Source of the DNA: Arenibacter echinorum
Lineage (GTDB): Bacteria > Bacteroidota > Bacteroidia > Flavobacteriales > Flavobacteriaceae
Reading direction: 5' to 3'
Assembly: GCF_003259375.1 (NCBI RefSeq)
Contig: NZ_QLLN01000001.1
Location: 28,635-92,634 of the forward strand
Length of the DNA stretch: 64,000 nt
Every line of letters starts with the position of its first letter. Positions within the stretch are counted from its first letter, which is position 1. Below, one piece after another: positions 52,816-61,619 of the stretch. Made by a program: the position numbers and the translations under genes. The notes under the pieces were generated by a model, which searched no databases, was not told the DNA's origin, and saw only the letters and a list, made by a program, of their open reading frames with translations.

Positions 52816-53781
52816 ATGCGAAAGGCAATATTCCTTGTATTATTCCCAATTATTATTTTTTGCAGTTGTGATAACAGCGATAAATTGGCCGATGAGGTCG
52901 CTAAAATAAACGTAGATTTAAAGGTTTACAGATTTGATAGGGAATTTGTAGAGGCAAAACCAGTGGATATTCCCATTTTAAAACAAAAGTACCCCTATCT
53001 TTTTCCTGCCAATTATCCGGATAGCATTTGGGTGTCCAAATTGCAGGACACCCTACAATTGGAAGTTATGGAGGAAGTAGGAAAATCTTTCCCTGACTTT
53101 GAAAGTGAAAAGGAAGACATGGAGTGGTTGTTTAAGTATATAAAATATTACTTTCCTAATTATACCGTACCAAAGCTTGTTACAGTTACCTCGGAGGTAG
53201 ATTATAACAATAGAATTATCCTAACGGATAGCTTGCTTCTTGTTGGTCTTGATAACTATTTGGGAAGTTCTCATAAATTTTATCAAGGTATTTCCAAATA
53301 TATCGCTAACGACTTGGATAAACAATACATGACCCGCGATGTGGCCAGTGCATTTGCCAAGGCTGTTGTGGCACCACCGCGCGACCGTACTTTTTTATCG
53401 CAACTTATTTATTACGGAAAAGAACTGTATTTAATGCAGCAGCTTATGCCTCTAAAAAATGAAGCTGTTATTATAGGCTATGCGCCGGAGGAATTAGATT
53501 GGGCAACGGTCAACGAAGAGCAGGTTTGGCGCTATTTTATTGAACGCGAATTGTTGTACAGCACCAATAGTAAATTGGGACCGAGATTTTTGGATCCTGC
53601 TCCTTTCTCCAAGTTTGAATTGGAATTGGATAACGAGTCACCGGGTAAAATAGGGCGGTATATAGGTTGGGAAATAGTCAAGGCCTTTATGGATAACAAT
53701 AATATTACTTTACAGGAAATGTTGATCCTACCTGAGGAAGAACTTTTCAAGAGATCGGGGTATAAGCCAAGAAAGCTGTAA
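52816..53781 (+). CDS. gldB: Gliding motility lipoprotein GldB
   Basis: 321-aa lipoprotein with a lipobox in IIFCSC (Cys near residue 18). The LKVYRFDREF start of the mature part, the FPNYTVPKLVTVTSEVDYNNRI segment, LLVGLDNYLG and the VRRYFIE-like VWRYFIERELLY match GldB. It is needed for gliding in Flavobacterium and probably supports assembly of the type IX secretion/gliding machinery at the envelope. gldC follows 26 bp later. Confidence 0.93.
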   Translation: MRKAIFLVLFPIIIFCSCDNSDKLADEVAKINVDLKVYRFDREFVEAKPVDIPILKQKYPYLFPANYPDSIWVSKLQDTLQLEVMEEVGKSFPDFESEKEDMEWLFKYIKYYFPNYTVPKLVTVTSEVDYNNRIILTDSLLLVGLDNYLGSSHKFYQGISKYIANDLDKQYMTRDVASAFAKAVVAPPRDRTFLSQLIYYGKELYLMQQLMPLKNEAVIIGYAPEELDWATVNEEQVWRYFIERELLYSTNSKLGPRFLDPAPFSKFELELDNESPGKIGRYIGWEIVKAFMDNNNITLQEMLILPEEELFKRSGYKPRKL

Positions 53782-53807
53782 AATTAGTACAAATCAAAAA
53801 CAAAGCA

Positions 53808-54143
53808 ATGGCAAAACTACATACATCAGAAATTACGTTACGGGTTGGATTAGACGAAAATAGGGTCCCTGAAGAACTATGGTGGTCTGCACAGGATGGG
53901 GGCATAGACAATGAAAAGGCCAAGGCAATGCTATTGTCCGTATGGGATAGTAAAAACCAGGAATCTTTAAAGATTGATCTCTGGACCAAGGATATGCCGG
54001 TAGATGAAATGAAAGTATTTTTTCATCAAACACTTGTTTCCTTGTCCGACACATTTATGAAGGCTACCCAAGATGAAAAAATGACGGCCACAATGAAGGA
54101 TTTTTGCGATTATTTTGCGGAAAAATTGGAGTTAAAAAAATAG
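53808..54143 (+). CDS. gldC: Gliding motility protein GldC
   Basis: 111-aa cytoplasmic protein. SEITLRVGLDENRVPEELWWSAQDGG and the WTKDMPVDEMKVFFHQTL stretch are typical GldC. In Flavobacterium it improves but is not essential for gliding. Its adjacency to gldB confirms both calls. Confidence 0.93.
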   Translation: MAKLHTSEITLRVGLDENRVPEELWWSAQDGGIDNEKAKAMLLSVWDSKNQESLKIDLWTKDMPVDEMKVFFHQTLVSLSDTFMKATQDEKMTATMKDFCDYFAEKLELKK

Positions 54144-54246
54144 GGCCCATCCAAGCTACTTGACGATCTCGTTGTTTGTAGCACTATTCTTTTAAGTATT
54201 TTCGGTGTTTACCGACTAAGTTGCCAATGGCAATTCTTAATTTATA

Positions 54247-54627
54247 ATGTTGGGCGGTATTAAAGATGAGCGACTTGTGTTTGTGTATAATGCCAATTCC
54301 GGTTTTGGCAATGCGCTTTTGGACAGCGTCCATAAAACTTTGGACCCAAAAACCTACAATTGTAATTTGTGTGCTATAACCTTTGGTTTTTTTTCTGAAA
54401 ATAATAAATGGAAAAAATTTAGACAGGGTTCTGGTCTGGAAATGGAATTTCTTCATCGGGACGAGTTTAAAAAACGGTATCCGAACGAAAGACAAGGGAA
54501 GGAAACCTTTCCACTGGTCTTTATTTTAAAAGAGGGTAAGCTTCAAGAGTTTCTTCCGAAAGCGGAGATAAATGCCATGAAAAGCCAAGAAGATCTAATT
54601 TTGGCCATTCAGGAAAAGTTATCCTAG
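54247..54627 (+). CDS. Hypothetical protein with CxxC
   Basis: 126-aa cytoplasmic protein. The start RLVFVYNANSGFGNALLDSVHK, a CNLC motif near residues 39-42 and a C-terminal TFPLVFILKEGKLQEFLP resemble a thioredoxin-like fold (strand, CxxC, cis-Pro region before a strand), but I do not recognise a family. It lies between gldC and engB, convergent with engB. Start ATG 54247 has no upstream alternatives of note. Confidence 0.75.
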   Translation: MLGGIKDERLVFVYNANSGFGNALLDSVHKTLDPKTYNCNLCAITFGFFSENNKWKKFRQGSGLEMEFLHRDEFKKRYPNERQGKETFPLVFILKEGKLQEFLPKAEINAMKSQEDLILAIQEKLS

Positions 54628-54656
54628 ATCAAATTTAAGGTAAGCAGAAAGTAAAT

Positions 54657-55271
54657 TTAGGTTAATGCTTTGAAGAAATTGGTATTTAAATCTTCAATAA
54701 AGCCAAGCAATTCTTCCTGGCCCATACCATTGGTAGAAGAGGTAACAAAATAATTGGGAGCCTCTTCCCAAATTCCATCCAATAACTCTTTGATATAGGC
54801 ATTGACGTGGTTTTCTATGGCTTTTGGTTTCAATTTATCCGCTTTGGTGAAAATCATGCAAAACGGAATCTGGTTTTCTCCCATCCATTCCAAAAATTCC
54901 ATGTCCACTTTTTGGGGTTCATGTCTTATATCGATCAAAACAAATGCACATACCAATTGCTGGCGTTCTATAAAATAGTCGGTGATATATTTTTGAAAGG
55001 TTTTTTTATCTTTTTTGGATACGCGGGCATAGCCATAACCGGGTAAATCCACCAAAAACCAGTTTTCGTTTATTTTAAAGTGATTAATAAGTTGCGTCTT
55101 TCCTGGTCTGCCTGATGTTTTGGCCAAACTTTTTTTTTGGGTGAGCATATTGATCAAGGAGGACTTTCCAACATTGGATCGACCAATAAATGCGTATTCC
55201 GGCAAATGGTCCTTTGGGCAATTTGCTACGTTGGAATTACTCATGACAAAGTCGGCCGACTTAATTTTCAT
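54657..55271 (-). CDS. engB: Ribosome biogenesis GTPase YsxC/EngB
   Basis: 204 aa from ATG 55271 (MKIKSADF). The frame is open 23 codons further, but those residues are unlike EngB. GTPase motifs: G1 GRSNVGKSS, G2 region GRPGKTQ, G3 DLPGYG, G4 TKADK. It supports 50S assembly and is essential in many bacteria. Minus strand, followed upstream by the alpha/beta-hydrolase gene, 37 bp away. Confidence 0.95.
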   Translation of the reverse strand: MKIKSADFVMSNSNVANCPKDHLPEYAFIGRSNVGKSSLINMLTQKKSLAKTSGRPGKTQLINHFKINENWFLVDLPGYGYARVSKKDKKTFQKYITDYFIERQQLVCAFVLIDIRHEPQKVDMEFLEWMGENQIPFCMIFTKADKLKPKAIENHVNAYIKELLDGIWEEAPNYFVTSSTNGMGQEELLGFIEDLNTNFFKALT

Positions 55272-55308
55272 TTGTTCGCTTTTAAAGGTTAAAGGTCTTG
55301 ACCCTCGT

Positions 55309-56073
55309 TTATAAATTTCTTTTTTCCAACCAGGCGTCAAGGACAGTGTTGAATTCCTGTGGATGTTCCATCATTGGGGCATGTCCACACTTCTCGATCC
55401 AGAATAAGTCGGAATCTGGAAGCAGTGCATGGAATTCTTCTGCCACATTGGGTGGAGTTACACTATCGTTTTTACCCCATATGATACAGGTAGGGGTCAA
55501 CATATGTGGCAAATCTTTGGACATATTATGTCTAATGGCACTTTTTGCAATGGCCAGAGTTTTTACCAGTTTAATTCGGTCGTTTACAGTAGCAAAGACT
55601 TCGTCTACAATTTCTTTGGTGGCCACTTCGGGATCATAAAATACGTCCTGAGCTTTTTTCTTTATAAATTCATAGTCACCACGCTTGGGATAACCATCTC
55701 CCATGGCACTTTCGTATAGTCCGGAACTACCTGTAATTACAAGTGCCTTTACCTTTTTTGGGTATAATTTGGTATGGAGCAGGCCAATATGTCCGCCCAG
55801 TGAATTGCCGAGAAGAATTACGTCTTTAAGCCCCTTATGCTCTATAAACCCTTCCAAAAATTTAGCAAAGCTCTTTACATTGGTCTTGAGCAATGGCATA
55901 TCGTAAATAGGAAGCTCAGGTACCAATACCTTGTAACCTTTGGGTGGAAAATGATTCATAACCCCATGAAAATTACTCAATCCCCCCATAAGACCGTGTA
56001 ATATTATAATAGGTGTTCCTTCACCCATTTCAATATATCGGTATTTTCCCTCTTTAATTATCTTTTTTTCCAT
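55309..56073 (-). CDS. Alpha/beta-fold hydrolase
   Basis: 254-aa hydrolase with complete signatures: oxyanion region LHGLMGGLSNFHG, nucleophile GNSLGGH (Ser near 93), acid region IIWGKNDSVTPP and His in EKCGHAPMMEHPQEF. Resembles the esterase/MhpC-type hydrolases; substrate unknown. Encoded before engB on the minus strand, plausibly co-transcribed. Upstream is the 265-bp divergent region with the mraZ promoter. Confidence 0.88.
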   Translation of the reverse strand: MEKKIIKEGKYRYIEMGEGTPIIILHGLMGGLSNFHGVMNHFPPKGYKVLVPELPIYDMPLLKTNVKSFAKFLEGFIEHKGLKDVILLGNSLGGHIGLLHTKLYPKKVKALVITGSSGLYESAMGDGYPKRGDYEFIKKKAQDVFYDPEVATKEIVDEVFATVNDRIKLVKTLAIAKSAIRHNMSKDLPHMLTPTCIIWGKNDSVTPPNVAEEFHALLPDSDLFWIEKCGHAPMMEHPQEFNTVLDAWLEKRNL

Positions 56074-56264
56074 TAAGGACAGCTTCTAATCTTAGTTGGC
56101 AAATATAGGCATTTCATTATTATGCAGGCATAGATAAGTTTTTGGAACGTTGATATTTAATGACAAAATATTGTTGAAAGAATTTTTATGGTATTGGTTC
56201 TAGAAAATTTTTCGGGCATAATTGAGGTGTCGTTTGTCGATAAAGTAGGCATTTTATTAACAAA

Positions 56265-56308
56265 GTGGTATTTTGTGGTAAATTGTGGTAATAATTTCTA
56301 TATATTTG
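56265..56308 (+). promoter_or_regulatory. mraZ promoter with three GTGGTA operator repeats
   Basis: GTGGTA occurs at 56265-56270, 56275-56280 and 56285-56290, exactly 10 bp apart, directly before a -7 box TATATTTG (56301-56308). MraZ is known to repress its own promoter through three short G-rich direct repeats spaced about one helical turn (TGGGN with 5-nt spacers in E. coli). The layout here matches, with the repeats over the -33 region. Confidence 0.7.
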
Positions 56309-56338
56309 AGTTATTAAATTAAAAACCAGCTACTTTAA

Positions 56339-56803
56339 GTGATCAATTTCATTGGAACATATGATTGTAAGGCCGATTCTAAGGGAAGGGTAATGCTTCC
56401 TGTGGCGCTTAAAAATCAAATGTCTCCGGTAATCAATGATGGTTTTGTGGTTAAACGTTCTGTTTTTCAACCTTGTTTGGAACTGTATCCTATGGCGGAG
56501 TGGAATCTGTTGATGCAGAAAATGAACAAAAAGAACCGATTCAAGAAAAAGAACAACGATTTCATAAGAAGATTTTCTGCAGGAGTAAAGGTGGTGGAAA
56601 TAGATGCTACTGGTAGGTTGTTGATTCCAAAAAATTTGGTGGATGTGGCAGGAATAGTGAAAGAGGTGGTGTTGAGTTCGGCAATTAACATTGTTGAAAT
56701 TTGGGATAAGGACAACTATGAAAAGGTGTTGGAGGAAACGGCCGAAGACTTTGCAAGTTTGGCCGAGGAAGTAATGGGAGATGACGACGATGATTTATCA
56801 TAA
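56339..56803 (+). CDS. mraZ: Transcriptional regulator MraZ
   Basis: 154-aa protein of two SpoVT-AbrB-like domains, FIGTYDCKADSKGRVMLPVAL (first) and VKVVEIDATGRLLIPKNLVDVAG (second), with an acidic tail. Represses the dcw operon and itself in other bacteria. GTG start at 56339, 30 bp after the -7 box. Overlaps rsmH by about 23 bp. First gene of the division and cell-wall cluster. Confidence 0.95.
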   Translation: MINFIGTYDCKADSKGRVMLPVALKNQMSPVINDGFVVKRSVFQPCLELYPMAEWNLLMQKMNKKNRFKKKNNDFIRRFSAGVKVVEIDATGRLLIPKNLVDVAGIVKEVVLSSAINIVEIWDKDNYEKVLEETAEDFASLAEEVMGDDDDDLS

Positions 56804-57686
56804 CCCTGTATTGTTGACCGAGTCCGTTGAGGGGCTGAATATAAAACCCGATGGAGTTTATGTAGATGTAACATTTGGTGGCGGCGGACATTCCAAGGAG
56901 ATATTGAAAAGACTGGGAGGGAATGGAAAGTTGTTGGCTTTTGATCAGGATGAGGATGCTTTGCCCAATGCTATTGATGATGATCGATTTCTGTTGATCA
57001 ATGAAAATTTTAGGTATATAAGACAATTTTTGAAGTTCTATGGCATAAGGAAAGTGGACGGGATTTTGGCTGATTTTGGAGTGTCATCCCATCAATTCGA
57101 TCAAGCCGAAAGAGGGTTTTCTACCCGTTTTGATGCTGATCTGGATATGAGAATGAGTAAAAAGAACCAGATTTCAGCCTTTGATGTGGTAAATGTATAT
57201 GACTATGATGAGTTGAGGAGGGTGCTTTTTGAATATGGAGACCTGCGGAATGCAAATGCCATGGCAAAAACCATTGTAGAGCGGCGGGAAAATGCACCAA
57301 TAAAAACTACCGATCAGTTAAAGGAGGTCCTTGGGCAGTTTCTTCCAAAACACAGAGAGCATAAGATTTTGGCTCAGATCTACCAGGCGATAAGGATAGA
57401 AGTGAACCAAGAAATACAAGTGATAAAAGAGTTTTTGTTGCAAGTGCCGGAATTGTTAAATGATGGAGGTAGGCTAAGTGTTATAAGTTATCATTCCTTG
57501 GAAGATAGACTGGTAAAAAGGTTTATTAGGGCCGGCCAGTTTGAAGGGGAGCCGGAAAAGGATTTTTACGGGAACATAGAAGTTCCTATGAAAAAGGTTG
57601 GTGGCTTGGTAGTCCCTTCCAAGGAGGAAATAAAGTTGAACAATAGGGCACGAAGTGCCAAGCTCAGGATAGCGGAGCGAGTTTGA
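56781..57686 (+). CDS. rsmH: 16S rRNA (cytosine-1402-N4) methyltransferase
   Basis: 301-aa RsmH (MraW). SAM motif VDVTFGGGGHSKEIL near residues 30-44, LADFGVSSHQFDQAERGFS, and the C-terminal SYHSLEDRLVKRF block are complete. Methylates the ribosomal P site. Start ATG 56781 or 56790, both overlapping the end of mraZ, indicating coupled translation. Confidence 0.95.
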   Translation: MTTMIYHNPVLLTESVEGLNIKPDGVYVDVTFGGGGHSKEILKRLGGNGKLLAFDQDEDALPNAIDDDRFLLINENFRYIRQFLKFYGIRKVDGILADFGVSSHQFDQAERGFSTRFDADLDMRMSKKNQISAFDVVNVYDYDELRRVLFEYGDLRNANAMAKTIVERRENAPIKTTDQLKEVLGQFLPKHREHKILAQIYQAIRIEVNQEIQVIKEFLLQVPELLNDGGRLSVISYHSLEDRLVKRFIRAGQFEGEPEKDFYGNIEVPMKKVGGLVVPSKEEIKLNNRARSAKLRIAERV

Positions 57687-57777
57687 GATTAAGCTGCGGA
57701 AATTATGGATCGTCTTTAGTGGCGTCTATGAGAGTGCAATAGTATAATAAGGTATATAGTTGGAAAATTTTTAAGGA

Positions 57778-58098
57778 ATGAGAAAAGGGATATTGGACAT
57801 ATTAAAAGGAAAGTTTTTGGTGAGCGGAGGTGCTCCCAAAAACTGGATGTTTATCATTTATGTTTCCTTTTTGGCAACGGTCATGATTGCCAGCTCCCAT
57901 AGTGCCGATGGAAAAGTCCATAAAATTGCGGCCCTTGATGAACAGGTTAAGGAATTGAGGAGCGAGTTTGTAGATGTCCGTTCCGATATGCAGGAGTTAA
58001 AATTGGAGTCCACTGTATTGAGAATTTTGGAGCATGATGGTTTGTTTCCATCCGAAACTCCGCCTAAAAAAATAAAAGTTAAATCCGAAACCGAATAA
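57778..58098 (+). CDS. ftsL: FtsL-like division protein
   Basis: 106-aa bitopic membrane protein: short cytoplasmic N-terminus, one membrane helix (NWMFIIYVSFLATVMIASSH, about 22-41) and a periplasmic coiled coil (VKELRSEFVDVRSDMQELKLE). Position between rsmH and ftsI is that of FtsL, and the Bacteroidota version (FtsL-like, DUF-type) is poorly conserved. Overall topology and context support the name more than sequence does. Confidence 0.85.
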   Translation: MRKGILDILKGKFLVSGGAPKNWMFIIYVSFLATVMIASSHSADGKVHKIAALDEQVKELRSEFVDVRSDMQELKLESTVLRILEHDGLFPSETPPKKIKVKSETE

Positions 58099-58100
58099 TA

Positions 58101-60107
58101 GTGCCTGTAACTGAAAAAAACATATTGACCAGATTATATATTGTGGCGGGATTCCTATTTCTGTTCGCAATTGCCGTTTTGGTAAAATTGGTCAGTATAC
58201 AGATGGTGGAAGGGGAGAAGTATCGGAAACTGGCCATGGATCGTACTGAGAAAATGTTCACCATTGCCCCCAAAAGAGGCAATCTATATTCGGATGATGG
58301 CAGTTTATTGGCAACATCGGTTTCAAGATATACCATTCGATTTGATGCTGAAACCGTTGGAAAAAGGGACTTTGAGGATAATGTAAAGCCTTTGTCCGAT
58401 GCCTTGGCGAAATTGTTGGGCAATTCGTCCTCCCACTATCAGCAATTGTTGAGAAAGGCGAAGGTAAATAAGAATCGATACGCCTTGATTGCTAGAAATT
58501 TGGATTATTCGGATTACGTTGCTGTAAAACAGTTTCCACTTTTTAATAAGGGGCCATATAAAGGCGGTCTCATTATAGAGCAAAAAATTGTGCGCGAGCA
58601 TCCCTTGGGTAAGATCGCTGAGCGGAGCGTTGGGTATGAAAGGGTAGATGAGGACGGATACTACACTAGGGTTGGACTGGAAGGCGCCTTCGGACAATAT
58701 CTAAGAGGTGTTGAAGGTAAGAGGTTAAAACAAAAAATTGCCAAAGGACAATGGAAGCCTATTGGTTGGGATAATATTGTAGAGCCTAAGGATGGCTATG
58801 ATGTGGTTTCTACCATCGATATCAATATTCAGGATATAGCACATCATGCCTTATTGGGGCAATTGGAGAAGTATAATGCCGAACATGGCTGCGTAATTGT
58901 AATGGAAACCAAGACTGGGGAGGTCAAGGCCATTTCCAATTTGGGGAGGACCAGTGAAGGCAAATACTATGAGCGACTTAATTATGCCATTGGGGAGTCT
59001 CATGAGCCTGGGTCAACTTTTAAATTAATGTCCATGGTAGTGGCCTTGGAGGATAAGGTAATAGATACCAGTACAGTTATTGATACAGAAAATGGCACTT
59101 ATAAGGTGTATAACAGAACGGTTAGGGACTCCAAGCACGGGGGGTATGGTAAAATAACCGCGGCCAAGGCATTTGAGGTGTCTTCCAATACCGCTTTTGC
59201 AAAAATCATCAATAATAATTATAAGGACAATCCTGAAAAATTCGTCAACCGTCTCATGAATATGAACCTTCATAGGGAATTGGGATTGCCGGTTAATGGG
59301 GAGGGTACCCCGGTAATCCGTTATCCTGGGGATAAAGGCTGGTCTGGTGTTTCCTTGGCATGGATGTCCCATGGGTATGAGGTTTCGCTTACGCCACTAC
59401 AGACCCTAACGTTCTATAATGCCATTGCCAATGACGGGGAGATGTTGAAGCCAAGGCTTATAAAAGCCGTGAAGGAGTGGGATAAAACTATTTTGAAATT
59501 TGAGAAAGAGGTCATCAATCCGTCTATCTGTTCCAAGGAAACGGCGCACAAGGTGCAGCAATTATTAAAAGATGTTGTGGAGAAAAAGCACGGTACCGGG
59601 CATGGGCTGTATTCGCCTAATTTTTCTATGGCAGGAAAAACGGGAACCACACAAAAAAATTATGTCTCCAAAGATCCTGAGGTGATGAAGTACATTTCCA
59701 CTTTTGCAGGTTACTTTCCTGCGGACGACCCAAAATATTCCTGTATTGTGGTAATTCATGAGCCGGACAAAAGTGTGGGGTATTATGGTGCCGATGTATC
59801 GGGACCTGTATTTAAATCGGTTGCCCAAAAAATATATGCTAGTTCTCCCTTGGTGGATGAAGTGGATGTCAACGATGCAGAGACCAAGAACTTGGATGAG
59901 GATTTTCAGAGATACTTTGCTGCTTCCAATAAAAAATACAATCAAGTGCCTAATGTAGAGGGTATGAGTGGGATGGATGCTGTATCTATCCTCGAAAATT
60001 TAGGGATCGAGGTTGAGGTGAAGGGGAATGGAAAGGTTAAGAAGCAATCCATTGCAAAAGGAACAGATCTGAAAAAGGTTAATAAAATCGTATTGGTACT
60101 ATCATGA
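58101..60107 (+). CDS. ftsI: Penicillin-binding protein 3-type transpeptidase with PASTA domain
   Basis: 668-aa class B PBP, the septal peptidoglycan crosslinking enzyme. N-terminal membrane helix (LYIVAGFLFLFAIAVLVKLV), PBP dimer domain, then transpeptidase motifs S-T-F-K (Ser near 305), S-S-N (SSNTAFAKI) and K-T-G (AGKTGTTQ). A single C-terminal PASTA domain (VPNVEGMSGMDAVSILENLG) follows, which E. coli FtsI lacks but which is common in Bacteroidota and Firmicutes. GTG start 2 bp after ftsL; overlaps murE by 4 bp. Confidence 0.95.
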   Translation: MPVTEKNILTRLYIVAGFLFLFAIAVLVKLVSIQMVEGEKYRKLAMDRTEKMFTIAPKRGNLYSDDGSLLATSVSRYTIRFDAETVGKRDFEDNVKPLSDALAKLLGNSSSHYQQLLRKAKVNKNRYALIARNLDYSDYVAVKQFPLFNKGPYKGGLIIEQKIVREHPLGKIAERSVGYERVDEDGYYTRVGLEGAFGQYLRGVEGKRLKQKIAKGQWKPIGWDNIVEPKDGYDVVSTIDINIQDIAHHALLGQLEKYNAEHGCVIVMETKTGEVKAISNLGRTSEGKYYERLNYAIGESHEPGSTFKLMSMVVALEDKVIDTSTVIDTENGTYKVYNRTVRDSKHGGYGKITAAKAFEVSSNTAFAKIINNNYKDNPEKFVNRLMNMNLHRELGLPVNGEGTPVIRYPGDKGWSGVSLAWMSHGYEVSLTPLQTLTFYNAIANDGEMLKPRLIKAVKEWDKTILKFEKEVINPSICSKETAHKVQQLLKDVVEKKHGTGHGLYSPNFSMAGKTGTTQKNYVSKDPEVMKYISTFAGYFPADDPKYSCIVVIHEPDKSVGYYGADVSGPVFKSVAQKIYASSPLVDEVDVNDAETKNLDEDFQRYFAASNKKYNQVPNVEGMSGMDAVSILENLGIEVEVKGNGKVKKQSIAKGTDLKKVNKIVLVLS

Positions 60108-61567
60108 AGACGCTAAAGGACATATTGTATGGGGTTGGTCTTTCTGCGGTAAGTGGATCTACATCCATCATGGTAAGCCAAATATGTTTCGATTCCAGAA
60201 AGGTTGGAAAGGATGATGTTTTTGTGGCCATAAAAGGTCTTCTTGCCGATGGTCATCAATTTATAGATAAGGCTATTGCTTCTGGTGCAAAATCCATAGT
60301 CTGCGAAGAACTGCCCGGGAAGTTGGATAGTGGAATAACCTATGTGGAGGTGGATAATGGCAATAAAGCTTTGGCCATTATGGCGTCCAACTATTATGGT
60401 AATCCCTCCAAAAACTTAAGATTGGTAGGGGTAACTGGAACCAACGGAAAGACTACTGTTAGTAGTTTGCTGTATCAATTGTTTAAAAAGGCCGGTTTTA
60501 AGGTAGGATTGATATCTACCATAAAGATAATGGTAGATAACAAGGAGTATGCTACCACCCATACCACTCCGGATGCCTTAACGATCAATAAGCACCTGCA
60601 ATTAATGAACGATGAGGGGGTTGAATATTGCTTTATGGAGGTCAGTTCGCATGGAATACATCAAAAAAGAACGGAAGGATTGGTATTTGAGGGTGCTATT
60701 TTTACCAATCTGTCCCATGACCATTTGGATTACCACAAAACTTTTGCCGAGTACAGGGATACTAAGAAGAAGTTGTTTGATCAGTTGTCCAAAAAAGCCT
60801 TTGCACTTACCAATATAGACGATAAGAACGGCTTGGTGATGTTGCAGAATACGAGTGCTAGAAAGTACACTTATGCCCTAAGATCTTATGCCAATTATAG
60901 GGCCCAAATTTTGGAAAATCAATTTAACGGCCAATTGTTAAAGATTGATGACAATGAGGTTTGGTCCAAATTGATAGGGGATTTTAATGCCTATAATATG
61001 TTGGCAATTTACGCCACGGCGGATTTATTGGGATTGGAAAAACTTGAAATTCTTCGTCTACTAAGTGAGTTGGAAAATGTAGATGGAAGATTTCAACATT
61101 ATATATCTAAAGAAAGAATTACAGCTATTGTTGATTATGCCCATACACCGGATGCCTTGAAAAATGTACTTGATACAATCAATACATTGAGGACTGGAAA
61201 TGAAAATGTCATCACCGTCGTGGGGTGTGGTGGTGACAGAGACAAGTCTAAGCGTCCGGTTATGGGTCATATCGCAACAGCATTGAGCAATAAAGTCATT
61301 TTTACATCCGACAACCCTAGGTCGGAGTCGCCCACAGTGATTATAGAGGAGATGGAAGCTGGTGTGGAACCGCAAAATGCAAACAAAACACTATCTATCG
61401 TTAATCGTAAGCAGGCTATTAAAACAGCTTGTCAATTGGCTGCGGCCAACGATATTATTCTGGTTGCGGGGAAAGGCCATGAGACCTATCAGGAAACTAA
61501 TGGAATTAGGGAAGATTTTGATGATTTTAAAATGGTGAAGGAGTTGTTGGCCAACTTAAATAAATAA
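60104..61567 (+). CDS. murE: UDP-MurNAc-L-Ala-D-Glu--2,6-diaminopimelate ligase
   Basis: 487-aa Mur ligase. N-terminal SQICFDSRKVGKDDVFVAIKG, ATP loop GVTGTNGKTT, the HDHLDYHKTF block, the carbamylated-Lys region and the DNPRSE motif that marks diaminopimelate (rather than Lys) specificity. It therefore implies meso-DAP peptidoglycan, normal for Bacteroidota. Overlaps ftsI (ATGA). Confidence 0.95.
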   Translation: MKTLKDILYGVGLSAVSGSTSIMVSQICFDSRKVGKDDVFVAIKGLLADGHQFIDKAIASGAKSIVCEELPGKLDSGITYVEVDNGNKALAIMASNYYGNPSKNLRLVGVTGTNGKTTVSSLLYQLFKKAGFKVGLISTIKIMVDNKEYATTHTTPDALTINKHLQLMNDEGVEYCFMEVSSHGIHQKRTEGLVFEGAIFTNLSHDHLDYHKTFAEYRDTKKKLFDQLSKKAFALTNIDDKNGLVMLQNTSARKYTYALRSYANYRAQILENQFNGQLLKIDDNEVWSKLIGDFNAYNMLAIYATADLLGLEKLEILRLLSELENVDGRFQHYISKERITAIVDYAHTPDALKNVLDTINTLRTGNENVITVVGCGGDRDKSKRPVMGHIATALSNKVIFTSDNPRSESPTVIIEEMEAGVEPQNANKTLSIVNRKQAIKTACQLAAANDIILVAGKGHETYQETNGIREDFDDFKMVKELLANLNK

Positions 61568-61619
61568 AACATAGGGTGATCAATATTAAAGTGAATTATA
61601 TAAAACAATAAACCCAGGA

